In this document: positions 18,101-27,748 of the stretch, one piece after another
Layout of the letters: every line of letters starts with the position of its first letter
How positions within the stretch are numbered: the first letter of the stretch is position 1
Assembly (NCBI GenBank): GCA_009731375.1
Contig: BJOX01000045.1
Location: 817,488-860,769 of the forward strand
Source: Paulinella micropora
Lineage: Eukaryota; Cercozoa; Imbricatea; Euglyphida
Direction of reading: 5' to 3'
DNA: 43,282 nucleotides
Program-made: the position numbers and the translations under genes
The notes under the pieces: generated by a model
Told to the model about the DNA's origin: nothing
Database searches by the model: none
What the model saw: the letters and a program-made list of their open reading frames with translations, nothing else

Positions 18101-19855
18101 GTAAACTATTTGCCTGTCTCGATTGCTGCTCCTGGTGTGCCTGGAGTACCTACAGGTCTTGTGCTGCCTCCTGCCAGCACTCTTCCAGCTAGCGCTCCTC
18201 TTGCACCGATACCGACTGGTACAGCACCGGCGATACTTACTGGAAGTATTCCACCAGTATCGGCCCCACCAGGTCCACCATCGGCGAGTCCCTCTACCCC
18301 GGCAACCCCATCGCCTACTGTGACACCGCCTCCTGGAGCAAGCCCAACAGCAGCATTTACTCCAGTTGCGATGCCATATGGTGCAACTGCACTAACTCCC
18401 AGTAGCCGAACACCTTCAGCCACCTCAGCTGATCCGTTTGCCCGCCCAGGAAGCCTGGCTAGTGGTGCTACACTCTTGCCTCAACGTGCATCTCTCCCAC
18501 CATTGGGATCACTTTTTGCAAGACGTGCACAAACAAATGTAAGTCGTTCTTTATCTTTGACCGATTCAGTGTTTGACGACCCATTCTCAACGATGGACCC
18601 CTTCCTTCGAAGTCAACCATCATCCACAAGTTTGGCACCCACAACTTCGGCGAGAGCAACAAGTTTGACACCTTACACGCTGACGCCTGCACGAGCGACG
18701 AACAACCTCTCGCTGGGCATGACGCTACAAGGTGGTACCTTGAGGATGCGCCCCATGTTCTCCATTCCGGAAGGAGAACCCTACCAGACAGCGCTCGCTG
18801 CTGTGGAAAGTGGAGGCGAGCCCACTACGTCGACAACTTCGGATACAGCTCCGGCGAGCGAGCCCCTGACATCATCGTCAAGCTCATCGTCCAGCTCATC
18901 GTCCAGCTCATCGTCCAGCTCATCGTCGAGCTCATCTTCGAGTTCATCGTCTAGCTCATCAACTAGTACGACGACTACAACTTCGACGACCGAGACTTCG
19001 ACAACACCGTCAGCCACGATCGACACCACATCGCGGACGGCTACTTCATCCTCGTCGACAACGAGTGGGGAACAGTCCTCAACGTCGTCGGAAAGAAGGT
19101 TCTTACGTTCATCCACACCTGCTGGTACACCGACACGCACCCTACACATGATGTCTCGAGTTCGCTCTCTGTTTGTCATGTCTCACCCAACTACCGTACC
19201 CACCTCTGACGCTGCAACTCAAGCTCGTGAACTCGCGTTCAACTTACAGTTGAATAGCATGTCCATGCTCTTGACATGCAATCGCATCATAGATACAGTA
19301 CAAAAGTGGGGAGATAAAACTGCAGTAGCACTCATGGACGCATATTGGGCTCGCTACATTCGTGTCACCGACGAACGCATCCGCGTTTGGAACGTCATCC
19401 CCTACATGCTCCTTGAATACTTTCGCGAGTTATTCAAAGGACGTTTGGACAAGGGAGATACGAAGCGACCAGCTCTGCAAGCTCTCAAGCTCCGACGCTT
19501 CAAAAGGGAAGGCCTCGCAGCCTACGTCAACAGGTGTATCACTAGCTACGATACAGCCTACACCGCCGGATACATGATCGCCGACTTGAATCAAGTCCGA
19601 GACGTATCCCGGATGCTAACCCCTATGGAACGAGATCGATGGACGCGATACGCGGCGGACATACTCAACACGTGTGGTGTTACCTGGCCCCGCAACCTCA
19701 CCGACCTTCTCCCCTGGACCGACTCCCTTGACCTCCACGTCATGGTGGCCATGGATGGAAAATGTTACAAAGCCCTCCACGGCCGACAACAACAAGCGAT
19801 GGCGCGATCGTTCTACGCCTTCTTCTTCCCCACGCGATTCACCCGTCAAGGTTGA
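18101..19855 (+). CDS. gag-like protein with Pro-rich and poly-Ser regions
   Basis: Residues 1-230 are Pro/Ala/Thr-rich and repetitive. A poly-Ser tract (about 18868-18962) is built from a 12-base unit TCATCGTCCAGC and runs into Thr-rich sequence. The last ~200 residues form a helical domain: LAFNLQLNSMSMLLTCNRI, WNVIPYMLLEYFRELFKGRL, ALQALKLRRFKREGLAAYVNRC, and a Met-Thr-Pro-Met turn. This resembles the retrotransposon gag capsid domain of Ty3/gypsy elements, in which a short FxRELKxRF-type segment precedes repeated interaction motifs. It ends in TGA at 19853-19855, while a second frame carrying the nucleocapsid-like and protease parts already overlaps from 19674. That arrangement would need a +1 frame change for gag-protease expression. 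Confidence 0.6.
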   Translation, partial: VNYLPVSIAAPGVPGVPTGLVLPPASTLPASAPLAPIPTGTAPAILTGSIPPVSAPPGPPSASPSTPATPSPTVTPPPGASPTAAFTPVAMPYGATALTPSSRTPSATSADPFARPGSLASGATLLPQRASLPPLGSLFARRAQTNVSRSLSLTDSVFDDPFSTMDPFLRSQPSSTSLAPTTSARATSLTPYTLTPARATNNLSLGMTLQGGTLRMRPMFSIPEGEPYQTALAAVESGGEPTTSTTSDTAPASEPLTSSSSSSSSSSSSSSSSSSSSSSSSSSSSSSTSTTTTTSTTETSTTPSATIDTTSRTATSSSSTTSGEQSSTSSERRFLRSSTPAGTPTRTLHMMSRVRSLFVMSHPTTVPTSDAATQARELAFNLQLNSMSMLLTCNRIIDTVQKWGDKTAVALMDAYWARYIRVTDERIRVWNVIPYMLLEYFRELFKGRLDKGDTKRPALQALKLRRFKREGLAAYVNRCITSYDTAYTAGYMIADLNQVRDVSRMLTPMERDRWTRYAADILNTCGVTWPRNLTDLLPWTDSLDLHVMVAMDGKCYKALHGRQQQAMARSFYAFFFPTRFTRQG

Positions 19856-20615
19856 CCCTCGCCAAAGGAAAAGACAGCGCGCGACGCAACAGGAGAACAA
19901 GGAACCCAACCGCCCTCCACGACAGAAGCGTAAGGCTGAGTCCATGTCAATGGCTCAACCGTCATCCTCACCGGATCGAGGCCGCCCCAACTAGCGGACC
20001 AAGATGGACAAAGCGCCCCCGACTACGAAGAAGACAGCGACACGCCCGCCCCTCACTAGTGCGAACGCGATCGCTATCCCTCCGAAGAAATCTTCGATGG
20101 TTACGGCGACTACCAAGTCGGCAGCAAGCTCACCGAAGCGCCCGCCCTTCACTGGAGTTCCACCTTCCTACTGCAAGGAGCACAATCAGTTCCTGAAGGA
20201 CAACCAGACTCCGAAGCACACGTTCGAACAATGCAAACTTCGTCAACAACGCTGTCAAGACGAAGGCAAGCATTACAATTGGAAGCCATCCGCGGCCGCC
20301 ATGCGTAGCCAGCAGCCCCGGGCTTTCCATATGACAACGCGCTCGAAGTCACGGCGTCTACTTCGCATCCCAACGATCCCGACGGTCGTCTGCGGGAGCA
20401 TCTATGTACGCAAATCTTTGCGTCCATCCCCGACGAACGAAGTCATCGGTAAAACCTCATGCGTTTTAGACTCGGCATGTAACTGCAAAGGAGTTGCCCT
20501 CCTCGAGTGGGTACTTCACCACGGATTTGAGATTGTGTCACTCCCACCCGTTGACGCACGCTCATCTGTGGGCATCAATGCTGTACTTGCTGAAGGCATA
20601 GAGCTATTCGTCTAA
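19674..20615 (+). CDS. nucleocapsid-like basic region, CHHC zinc-finger and start of aspartic protease
   Basis: One frame, overlapping the gag-like ORF by 182 bases and cut by a TAG at 19992-19994. Before the TAG is a strongly basic stretch (KVDPRQRKRQRATQQ and RQKRKAES). After it, from ATG 20004, the sequence has CKEHNQFLKDNQTPKHTFEQC, a C57-X2-H60-X11-H72-X4-C77 zinc-finger candidate that is longer than the classical CCHC knuckle. A retroviral-type aspartic protease then begins: VLDSACNCKG with catalytic D156 (codon 20469-20471; LDSA where LDSG/LDTG is usual), then INAVLAEGIELF. A TAA at 20613-20615 cuts the protease fold in the middle; the same frame goes on with the missing half. Confidence 0.65.
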
Positions 20616-21476
20616 GCATCCCCGACGTCTCCACTCCACGCCATCACCATCTACATTTCAAGCCATCTTCCCGACGGCATGAATGTACTCCTCGCCAACG
20701 AAGTTGCAGCTCAACTTAACCTCTCCATCGACGACGCTCAAGCGATCAAGCCCACGGACTACATGCCCCTGAAGCCTGCATCCAAGCAAATCGTCTACGA
20801 GACGGAGTTTCACCTCTTCGAGACACCCCTACAGATCGGCGATCTACAACTTGCAACGGTTAGCTACGACTTCCGGCCCGCATCATTAGCGACGGAAACT
20901 ACCTATCCGTTGGCTAAATTCAAAAAGATCATCGATCGCCGTCCAAGCCTACCACTCCCTTCAGATTCCCACGACCTCCTTTCCACGTCGAATGCCCACC
21001 TCTACGGCCGTACCGTAAACCTTTTTATGTCATCCCGCAAGAGGCAGCCATGCCGCCCTCGAGAAGGAAGATATAATCCGGTCACCGGACGAGATGAGCT
21101 AGTCAGATTCGGTGACGGGTTTTCGGACACAGAGGACGAGAAGGAGCACAAGGAAGAAGAGGACGAAGAGGACGACGAGGAGGATAACGAGGAGGACGAC
21201 GAGGAAGAGGAAGAGGAAGAGGAAGGCAACACCGGCCCTCCTACACCGTCACAGGCGTCACACATCGCCCACCGCACTCGTGGAGCAGCCTCGAATCAAG
21301 AGCAGAAGGGCACGCCTCCTTCCAAACGACAAAGAGTGGACTCATCTTCAAGCCCAGAGGAATCTTCGGCCCCTCAGGCAGCTGCGACCGCTACTCCAAC
21401 CGCTAGCGGCCTGCATCACCAGTGGGAAGATACACCATCGGCCCAAGCCCAACCGATACCCGGATCGGCAAAATGA
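20616..21476 (+). CDS. second half of the aspartic protease and acidic tail
   Basis: In frame with the preceding ORF after the TAA. PLHAITIYISSHLPDGMNVLLANEVAAQLNL corresponds to the late strands and VLLG-type segment of retroviral proteases. Then follow a linker with a basic patch (SSRKRQPCRPREGRYNP), a long Glu/Asp run (about 21127-21225), a KRQR cluster and a Ser/Ala/Pro-rich end. TGA at 21474-21476, after which the same frame continues. In retroelements a reverse transcriptase would be expected next; none is seen. Confidence 0.55.
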   Translation, partial: ASPTSPLHAITIYISSHLPDGMNVLLANEVAAQLNLSIDDAQAIKPTDYMPLKPASKQIVYETEFHLFETPLQIGDLQLATVSYDFRPASLATETTYPLAKFKKIIDRRPSLPLPSDSHDLLSTSNAHLYGRTVNLFMSSRKRQPCRPREGRYNPVTGRDELVRFGDGFSDTEDEKEHKEEEDEEDDEEDNEEDDEEEEEEEEGNTGPPTPSQASHIAHRTRGAASNQEQKGTPPSKRQRVDSSSSPEESSAPQAAATATPTASGLHHQWEDTPSAQAQPIPGSAK

Positions 21477-21965
21477 TGGCTGACCTCGGCTATGAAGAGA
21501 GAAGACGAACTGGCACGACAGGTGATTGAGAGTCGAGAAGGAGGCTCACAGACAAGACGTTCATTGAGCTATGCAGCATCAGCATCGGCAGCATCGGCAG
21601 CATCAGCATCATCAGCATCATCATCTTCGTCTTCATCCTCAAGTGTGGCATCAACACCTGTACCACCCGCCTTGAGTTTGGACCAACAATTTGCGGCCAT
21701 CCCTTCGACAGCGCCTCTACCGACCATCTCAGAACAGCCCTCGTCATCATCGTCCGCGCCATCACCCGGTACGACGACCCCGACGATCGCAGACTGTAGG
21801 CCGGTAAGCCAGCTCGGACGGGACCTCGTCAAGACCCTCAAAGAGCGATCGGAATCACTACCGCCATTGCCGCTACAAGTTGGCACGCACGAAGAGATTC
21901 CCGAAATCGCCGATGAAACAGCGGCACCATCGCCTCTAGGGCCCACGCGGCCCATCCTCGAATGA
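21477..21965 (+). CDS. low-complexity Ser/Ala-rich ORF
   Basis: Same frame as the protease ORF, separated only by TGA. Contains an Ala-Ser tract (TATGCAGCATCAGCATCGGCAG repeats, about 21570-21620), a poly-Ser tract and a short charged segment (LGRDLVKTLKERSESLPPLPL). Ends with TGA 21963-21965. I recognise no domain; it is probably a disordered linker of a larger broken polyprotein. Confidence 0.45.
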   Translation, partial: WLTSAMKREDELARQVIESREGGSQTRRSLSYAASASAASAASASSASSSSSSSSSVASTPVPPALSLDQQFAAIPSTAPLPTISEQPSSSSSAPSPGTTTPTIADCRPVSQLGRDLVKTLKERSESLPPLPLQVGTHEEIPEIADETAAPSPLGPTRPILE

Positions 21966-23400
21966 CGCAACCCGCGACGAAGGATTTCCGTATCACCTTC
22001 TATGCAGGACGCGCCCCTTTCACCCGGACCCACCCGCCTGGATAGTCCAAGGGACCTCATAGGATTCGAAGCAAGGCCGACTACGCCAAACACCCGCGCT
22101 CAGATTGGAGACCCCACGCAACTCCGTCGAGCTCAACTCCAAACTCCAACTACGATCCATAGCACAGGAGCAGCCCCGCCCATGACGTATCACCCGGTCC
22201 GCCCTGTACCAGACATATGGCTACGCCCGACCGGAGGTAAACGTACAAGGGAATATGTCCCTGACATGGACGAGGACCTTTGGATTGTCAAAGAAATATA
22301 CGCGAATTACTTTCCGACCTTAGGATCCAGCTGTTTTGCCGGTACATATCCTAGATGCCCACATCTTGGTTACTGGATTCCAGAACAACTGCTCACCAGC
22401 CAAGGACTATGGCCGGACAACGTTCAAATTCGCAGATCGCACGATTGGGATCACCCCCGCGTGGAACGAGCACTATTGAACACAGCAAACGACTCCCAGG
22501 GGACCTATCTTGTTCCGCCACCCGCGAACAACATCCAATGGAAAACGACGAAACGCATGTTCTACCCGTTTATAGATCACTATAACTTCATCGCGTATCC
22601 GCTCTTGGCACGAACATTCCTCCCATGGAATGCGGTATCAAACCCGCCCTCAAGTTCGTCATCAAGTTCGTCATCAAATTCGTCTGCAAGTTCATCCTCG
22701 ATCCCGCCCTCAAGTTCGTCATCAAGTTCATCATCGAGTTCGTTCTCAAGTTCATCTTCGAGTACAACCTCGACTTTGACCTCCAGCCCATCGTCATCAT
22801 CATCTTCCGCAGCCCTTCCACGCACTCGGACCAGTCATATCTACATACGTACTGACCCGCGCCAGTTGTACGGAAGCACCCGCTGGGGAAATCCTGAAGT
22901 CACATTCGTGGACGCTACATACGGCCTTAGTCGAAACGCACCTACGCGCCTGATGCAACACTACTGGCCGCCGCGCAACACGCCCCACGAGATGGACCCT
23001 GATACTTTCAACGACATCACGTTGGGGATGCTTCTTCTTGATGAAGGCGACAGAGCGAAAGGCGTTGTCAACACGGAAGCCCTCTGTCTTCTCAGAGTTC
23101 CTGATCGACATCGTCTTACTCGAACCGCAAAAACTACGATGACTAAGGAAAAACTAGAAAAGCTCCTCAACCAGCCTATCGGCGCAAAAGTGATGAAGGA
23201 TTTTCTAGACTCCAGGCAGAAGGCAACAATTTTCCACTTCGGCCCGGTCCACGGACGAAGCCAGGCACAACTTTTGTGCTCGGCCCTCATCGGACGTCAC
23301 GTGGAGCCCACCGGAGACGTGGATTATTTCGATATCGGCATGCGATATCACGAGACCCATCGCCCATGGGGATACAAAGCATCATCGCACTTGGGACTCC
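21966..23400 (+). CDS. unrecognised protein, module A
   Basis: Open from the previous TGA; ATG at 22002. The globular-looking N-terminal part (DMDEDLWIVKEIYANYFPTL, CPHLGYWIPEQLL, SHDWDHPRVERALLNTA, LLARTFLPWN) is followed by a poly-Ser tract at about 22644-22800. A second part follows (SHIYIRTDPRQLYG, GNPEVTFVDATYGL, MTKEKLEKLLN, KATIFHFGPVHGRSQAQLL, IGRHVEPTGDVDYFDIGMRYH). The meaningful frame ends near 23360-23400 and goes on in frame 2. Weak resemblance to the next module suggests an internal duplication. No reverse transcriptase, integrase or helicase motifs found. Confidence 0.45.
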
Positions 23401-24140
23401 ACGAAACATCATCATGGACTTGCTCGCCGAAGGCGAATTGCTTTTCCCGTGGAACTGCATGGAGACTCCGACTACAGGTCAACTCACCATGGCCCCTGGA
23501 TTTGGTACCTCAACGCATGAACGCCTCTCGTTCAAACTTTCGACGCGAGAACGCTGTGTTGCGCTGCAACACTACTTCCATCGACTCCCATGCATTGATC
23601 CCATCTGGCTGAAGATCACCGCATCCGACGCCTACTATAATATCCACGGGTTCCCAGTACGCGAACGCAGCTACCTCTGCACCGTCGACCTCCCACGGAA
23701 CTACTTCCAAGATAGTTCTTTGACCATATACTACACGCACGCTAGTGATGAACAATTTTTCACCGACATCCTCCAAGACAATTGGTCAGGCATGACGGGT
23801 GGAATAACTACCACTACGGGTAAGTGTTCACTGGACAGGAAGAAAGACGCTCACGAACTGGCCGAATACCTGCGACGATGCCCTCAGTGGGCGGACGACC
23901 AGCATTCAGGCGTCGCCGATCTCGGACAAAAGCCTACTACCTTCCACTTTATGCGATGCGACAACGTGGCATGGATTTTAGCTCAAATCGCTATATATCT
24001 CATTGCCAGCCAAACCGGCAAATGCCATAGCCGCGAGATCCACGTTGTTCATCATCCTACGGGCACCACTCCGTGTAATGCCGATATCATGAATCCGTAT
24101 TCACGAGAGAAGCGTCTGAAAGGCCACCCCACCGGTGTTC
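23370..24140 (+). CDS. unrecognised protein, module B
   Basis: Frame 2 continuation. LLAEGELLFPWN echoes LLARTFLPWN of module A. LTIYYTHASDEQFFTDIL echoes the region after the poly-Ser tract. SLDRKKDAHELAEYLRR followed by KPTTFHFMRCDNVAWILAQ and ASQTGKCHSREIHVVHHPTG echoes TMTKEKLEKLLN, KATIFHFGPVHGRSQAQ and PTGDVDYFDIGMRYH. The spacing between the two FHF motifs is about 710 bases. After about 24140 the frame returns to that of module A (phase 0). Function unknown. Confidence 0.45.
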
Positions 24141-24860
24141 CTTGCGTTCCGCAAGCAGACCAACTTCCACCCCAATCCCCACATCCGGAGATGGGAAGAA
24201 GGAAAAGCCCTCACGGCGCTGCCGAAAGACCGTCACACCCCCACAGGACGCTGGATCAACCTGAAGTCACCCGAAACTGCGGATCGCCTCCACCATTTTT
24301 ATTGCGAAATGAAGATGTCAGCAACGGACCTTCAATTTGAGACCCTCCTGAATCTACCCCTTCAGATCCACACGCTCAGCCCGGTGGAAACACGCGGACA
24401 TTACCGAATTGGATTTCCCCTCGGTATGTTCATCGATCCTGGATTCGATGTAAGCCCGATCCCGCCCGAACAAACCGGAGCACCGGGATCCAACCAGAAC
24501 CCGATCAACGTTGACGCAGAACCAGGAGACTTATTCCTTGCGACTCCCACCGCCAGCAGTTCGAGCTCCAGTAGTTCGAGCTCTAGCAGTTCTAGTTCCG
24601 CGCCGCACAACTTTGTCGGATCGGCCCCTGCATCGCAATCCACAACTCAGAGTAATGCAGACCTCCAACCTGCATCTACTGCACCTCGAGTCCCCAAGAC
24701 AAGCTGCAGACCGCAAACGTCACAAGCAAGACAACACGACGACGACGACGAGTCAAAACCGGGTTCGCCCGGCCCGACAACTAGCCCGCCACCTACGGCC
24801 GCATCATCGTCATCATCGTCTTCTTCATCGACGACTGCGACAGCACCGACCGCTCCATGA
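24135..24860 (+). CDS. unrecognised protein, C-terminal linker segment
   Basis: Begins with HIRRWEEGKALTALPKDRHT and LKSPETADRLHHFYCEMKMS, then a hydrophobic segment (HYRIGFPLGMFIDPGFDVSP), two poly-Ser tracts (about 24555-24600 and 24807-24830) and a DDDDE patch. It ends in TGA that overlaps the next ATG as ATGA (24857-24860), a tight overlap usual where ORFs are translated in a coupled way or where one reading frame has been broken. Confidence 0.5.
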   Translation: MFLAFRKQTNFHPNPHIRRWEEGKALTALPKDRHTPTGRWINLKSPETADRLHHFYCEMKMSATDLQFETLLNLPLQIHTLSPVETRGHYRIGFPLGMFIDPGFDVSPIPPEQTGAPGSNQNPINVDAEPGDLFLATPTASSSSSSSSSSSSSSSAPHNFVGSAPASQSTTQSNADLQPASTAPRVPKTSCRPQTSQARQHDDDDESKPGSPGPTTSPPPTAASSSSSSSSSTTATAPTAP

Positions 24861-25600
24861 ACCTGCGTTCGCGAGCAAGACAACAAGCAACATGGCCTCC
24901 GCTCGAACCGGCTCCACCGCCTATCTTCCCAGGTATGTTCCGCCTTGTTGCCATCAACCCAAGCTTACGCACGGACATGCGCATCAAAATTTTGAAACAA
25001 CTCAACTATTTTGCGCACATGGAATGGATTTGCTGCATTCCTTCTGGCGGACTCAACGCCGCAACAGCATACCTTACGGACAAAATCGACCCGGGATGGC
25101 AATACCACCTGTGGCACAAGATCGTCTTCTGGATCAACCTCGGACAACGCACGGGTATCCCCTATCCTCAACGCGAACCAGACTTCAACGCTGGTACCCG
25201 ACAAGATCTTCCCGACGGCATCTTCGCCTTCCGGGCCTCGCGCAAATCATGCCTTGTACCCCACTTACCATGGTGTATTTGCACAGCAAAGCACTGCGCA
25301 GGTCGCAAGCCCTCTGACCGACCTACGAAGCCATCGTTTCAGCTCTCCGCTATCAACCCTAGTCTGCGCACCACTGTCCGACAGGAGCTCCTCTCCGAAC
25401 TCAACTACTTCAGCAACTGTAACCTCATCATCCCTTACTCTGTGGACTGCGCTCACTCCAACACATCCACAGCCATCAACGGCGTGCAAAGTGTTGAAGA
25501 CAAAGATCGCGTCTGGCAGATCCTTGCTGAACTAGTTTACAAAGGGAAACATAGTGTGGATCCTGTTCGGTATTCAATAGATACCATGCCATCTCTCTAA
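24857..25600 (+). CDS. unrecognised protein with two internal repeats
   Basis: 248 codons to TAA. Basic start (NLRSRARQQ), a Pro-rich spacer, then two related units: residues about 30-105 and 163-240. Each begins AINPSLRT (residues 32-39 and 165-172) followed by a Leu-Asn-Tyr-Phe word (KQLNYF, SELNYF), an Ile-Pro pair and a late Trp-Gln segment (GWQYHLWHKIVFW, VWQILAELVY). Between the units is a Cys-rich stretch (CICTAKHCAGRKP). No family recognised. Directly after the stop the sequence becomes AT-rich, which supports this as the end of the locus. Confidence 0.5.
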   Translation: MNLRSRARQQATWPPLEPAPPPIFPGMFRLVAINPSLRTDMRIKILKQLNYFAHMEWICCIPSGGLNAATAYLTDKIDPGWQYHLWHKIVFWINLGQRTGIPYPQREPDFNAGTRQDLPDGIFAFRASRKSCLVPHLPWCICTAKHCAGRKPSDRPTKPSFQLSAINPSLRTTVRQELLSELNYFSNCNLIIPYSVDCAHSNTSTAINGVQSVEDKDRVWQILAELVYKGKHSVDPVRYSIDTMPSL

Positions 25601-26018
25601 GTCTAAAATTTCAGGCATCCGTACTTGACATATTTGCATTTGCGCCACCACTGCCACACACACCAGTAATTACCACGTTTTCCAAACTATGAACTATGCT
25701 TATTAACTAACGTATTTACAGGTTGTATTAATCCCATTACCTGACTTAGTTTATAATAATCTTCCTAAGCTTTGTATTATAATACTAATCTACTTTTATT
25801 TCTTTTTTTTCACTTTCTTTTTTCTGCCACCCTGAGCTTCGATCTTTCTCTTTTTATTTAATATCTTCTTTCTTCTTTTTTTTTCCCTTTTCTCCTTCTT
25901 CGTTTCTGTGCTTTTGTTCTTTTGTGCTCTCTTTTCTTCTAGCGGTGTGACATTGTCACATCTGTTGTTTTTTCTGACTTTTATAATATTTTCTATTGCA
26001 TTTTTTTATTTTTATTTC

Positions 26019-26077
<59 letters not shown>

Positions 26078-26581
26078 CTCTTTCTCTCTCTCTCTATCTC
26101 TCTCTCTCTCTTCAATTTTTTTTCTCCCCTTTTCTCAGTCCCCCATTTTCCTTTTTTTTTCTAATTTTTTTTCTCTCTTTTTTACGCTTCATTTTGTTTT
26201 CCGTTATTGTATCTCTTTGGATATCACTTCCGTTTTATCTTTTTGAGACCTCTTCCATTCTATCTCTTCTGCTTCCCACTCAGGCTCTACGAGTGGCAAG
26301 TATTTTATTAAACCAGTGTTTGCGTAAAAATCCAACAAAAAAGAGGCCGGTGTTTAGTTTGAACAAACTTTAAAACTCGATAGGAAATATTTGATAGTTA
26401 ATACCTGACTCGAATAACATTTAAATATAATAATTTTCGCTTAACTACTTTCCATGATGCGATGAAAACGCTCAGCATGCGCAGGGTTGGTTTCCGTATG
26501 CAACATATAAATACGTGAGTTAAAAAACAGGGACAAACAAAGAGAGAGAGTCAGAAAGCAGACTATGGGAAGAAGTTGTGA
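25601..26581. other. AT/pyrimidine-rich intergenic region with a family A repeat relic
   Basis: Mostly T/C-rich non-coding sequence. Contains (CT)n at about 26017-26112. At about 26250-26315 the words CTCTTCTGCTTCCCACTCAG and GAGTGGCAAGTATTTTATTAA match parts of the repeat family A at 2.45 and 2.75 kb, so this is a truncated family member without its AAT tract. Confidence 0.6.
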
Positions 26582-27189
<608 letters not shown>

Positions 27190-27196
27190 ATCTAGG

Positions 27197-27505
27197 TTAA
27201 ATATCAGTCGCAGGTAATCGTTCGCCCATGTTCATGGCTAGCGACCCCGGATGACACTGTGCCTTGGCAACATCTCCGACGCCGCCAGTGCCAGGCTGCT
27301 CCATGTCTCCTTCACGCGCTTCTAAACTGTCGTCGACACCAGGTACCTCGGAAACGTTCTCATACCTAACTTCCAGTTTCTTTCGCTGATTGGCACTCCG
27401 GCTTGATGAATTTGCAGTAATCGTATCGCCTCCAAGGCTGGGAGAGGCCATTTCCCGCTCGTGAGTATTTTCCTCCGCTTGTGGTACGTTATCACTGATA
27501 GCATC
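27197..27505 (-). CDS. possible cytoplasmic-tail exon of the receptor-like gene
   Basis: Minus-strand open segment after an AG acceptor (GTTGATGCTATCAG at about 27506), encoding about 100 polar residues (NVPQAEENTHEREMASPSL, SSSRSANQRKKLEVRYENV, GVDDSLEAREGDMEQPGTGG) and ending in TAA at 27197-27199, next to the TAG array. Its composition suits an intracellular tail for the membrane protein upstream, but no phase-compatible donor was found near 27760. Confidence 0.35.
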   Translation of the reverse strand, partial: DAISDNVPQAEENTHEREMASPSLGGDTITANSSSRSANQRKKLEVRYENVSEVPGVDDSLEAREGDMEQPGTGGVGDVAKAQCHPGSLAMNMGERLPATDI

Positions 27506-27748
27506 AACACATTTGACAAAAATACATCGAAATCGCGTTTGCAGTGGACATGTTGATATGTATGGTCGATGCATCCTGAGATCTTATCAGATCTAAATGT
27601 AAATCTTAGAATAACTTAGTATACAATATGGAATTATTTGGTAACAATGCTGTACAGTTCCGATCAGGTCTATTTGAAAAGAAGATTTCTTACTGACAAG
27701 AAATTAATTGATCACAGATTAAAAGCTTCCTACCTGGCGTTGCGATGC
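27506..27748. other. short spacer or intron
   Basis: AT-rich sequence between the two minus-strand exons; includes AGATCT-TATC-AGATCT (about 27581-27596). Confidence 0.4.

Noticed and set aside
18781-19179. A minus-strand acidic protein with many Asp-Asp-Glu-Leu units.
   Set aside because: Antisense of the poly-Ser tract in the gag-like ORF.
1385-21476. Nuclear genetic code with UAA/UAG read as glutamine.
   Set aside because: Long intact frames (reverse transcriptase, integrase, receptor repeats) use CAA/CAG for Gln and contain no in-frame TAA/TAG. TAA ends at 25600 and 27197 coincide with loss of coding character. Two of the interrupting stops are TGA.
17197-25600. Complete Ty3/gypsy retrotransposon.
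   Set aside because: No reverse transcriptase (YxDD-type), RNase H or integrase motif was found in any frame, and no LTR pair around the locus.
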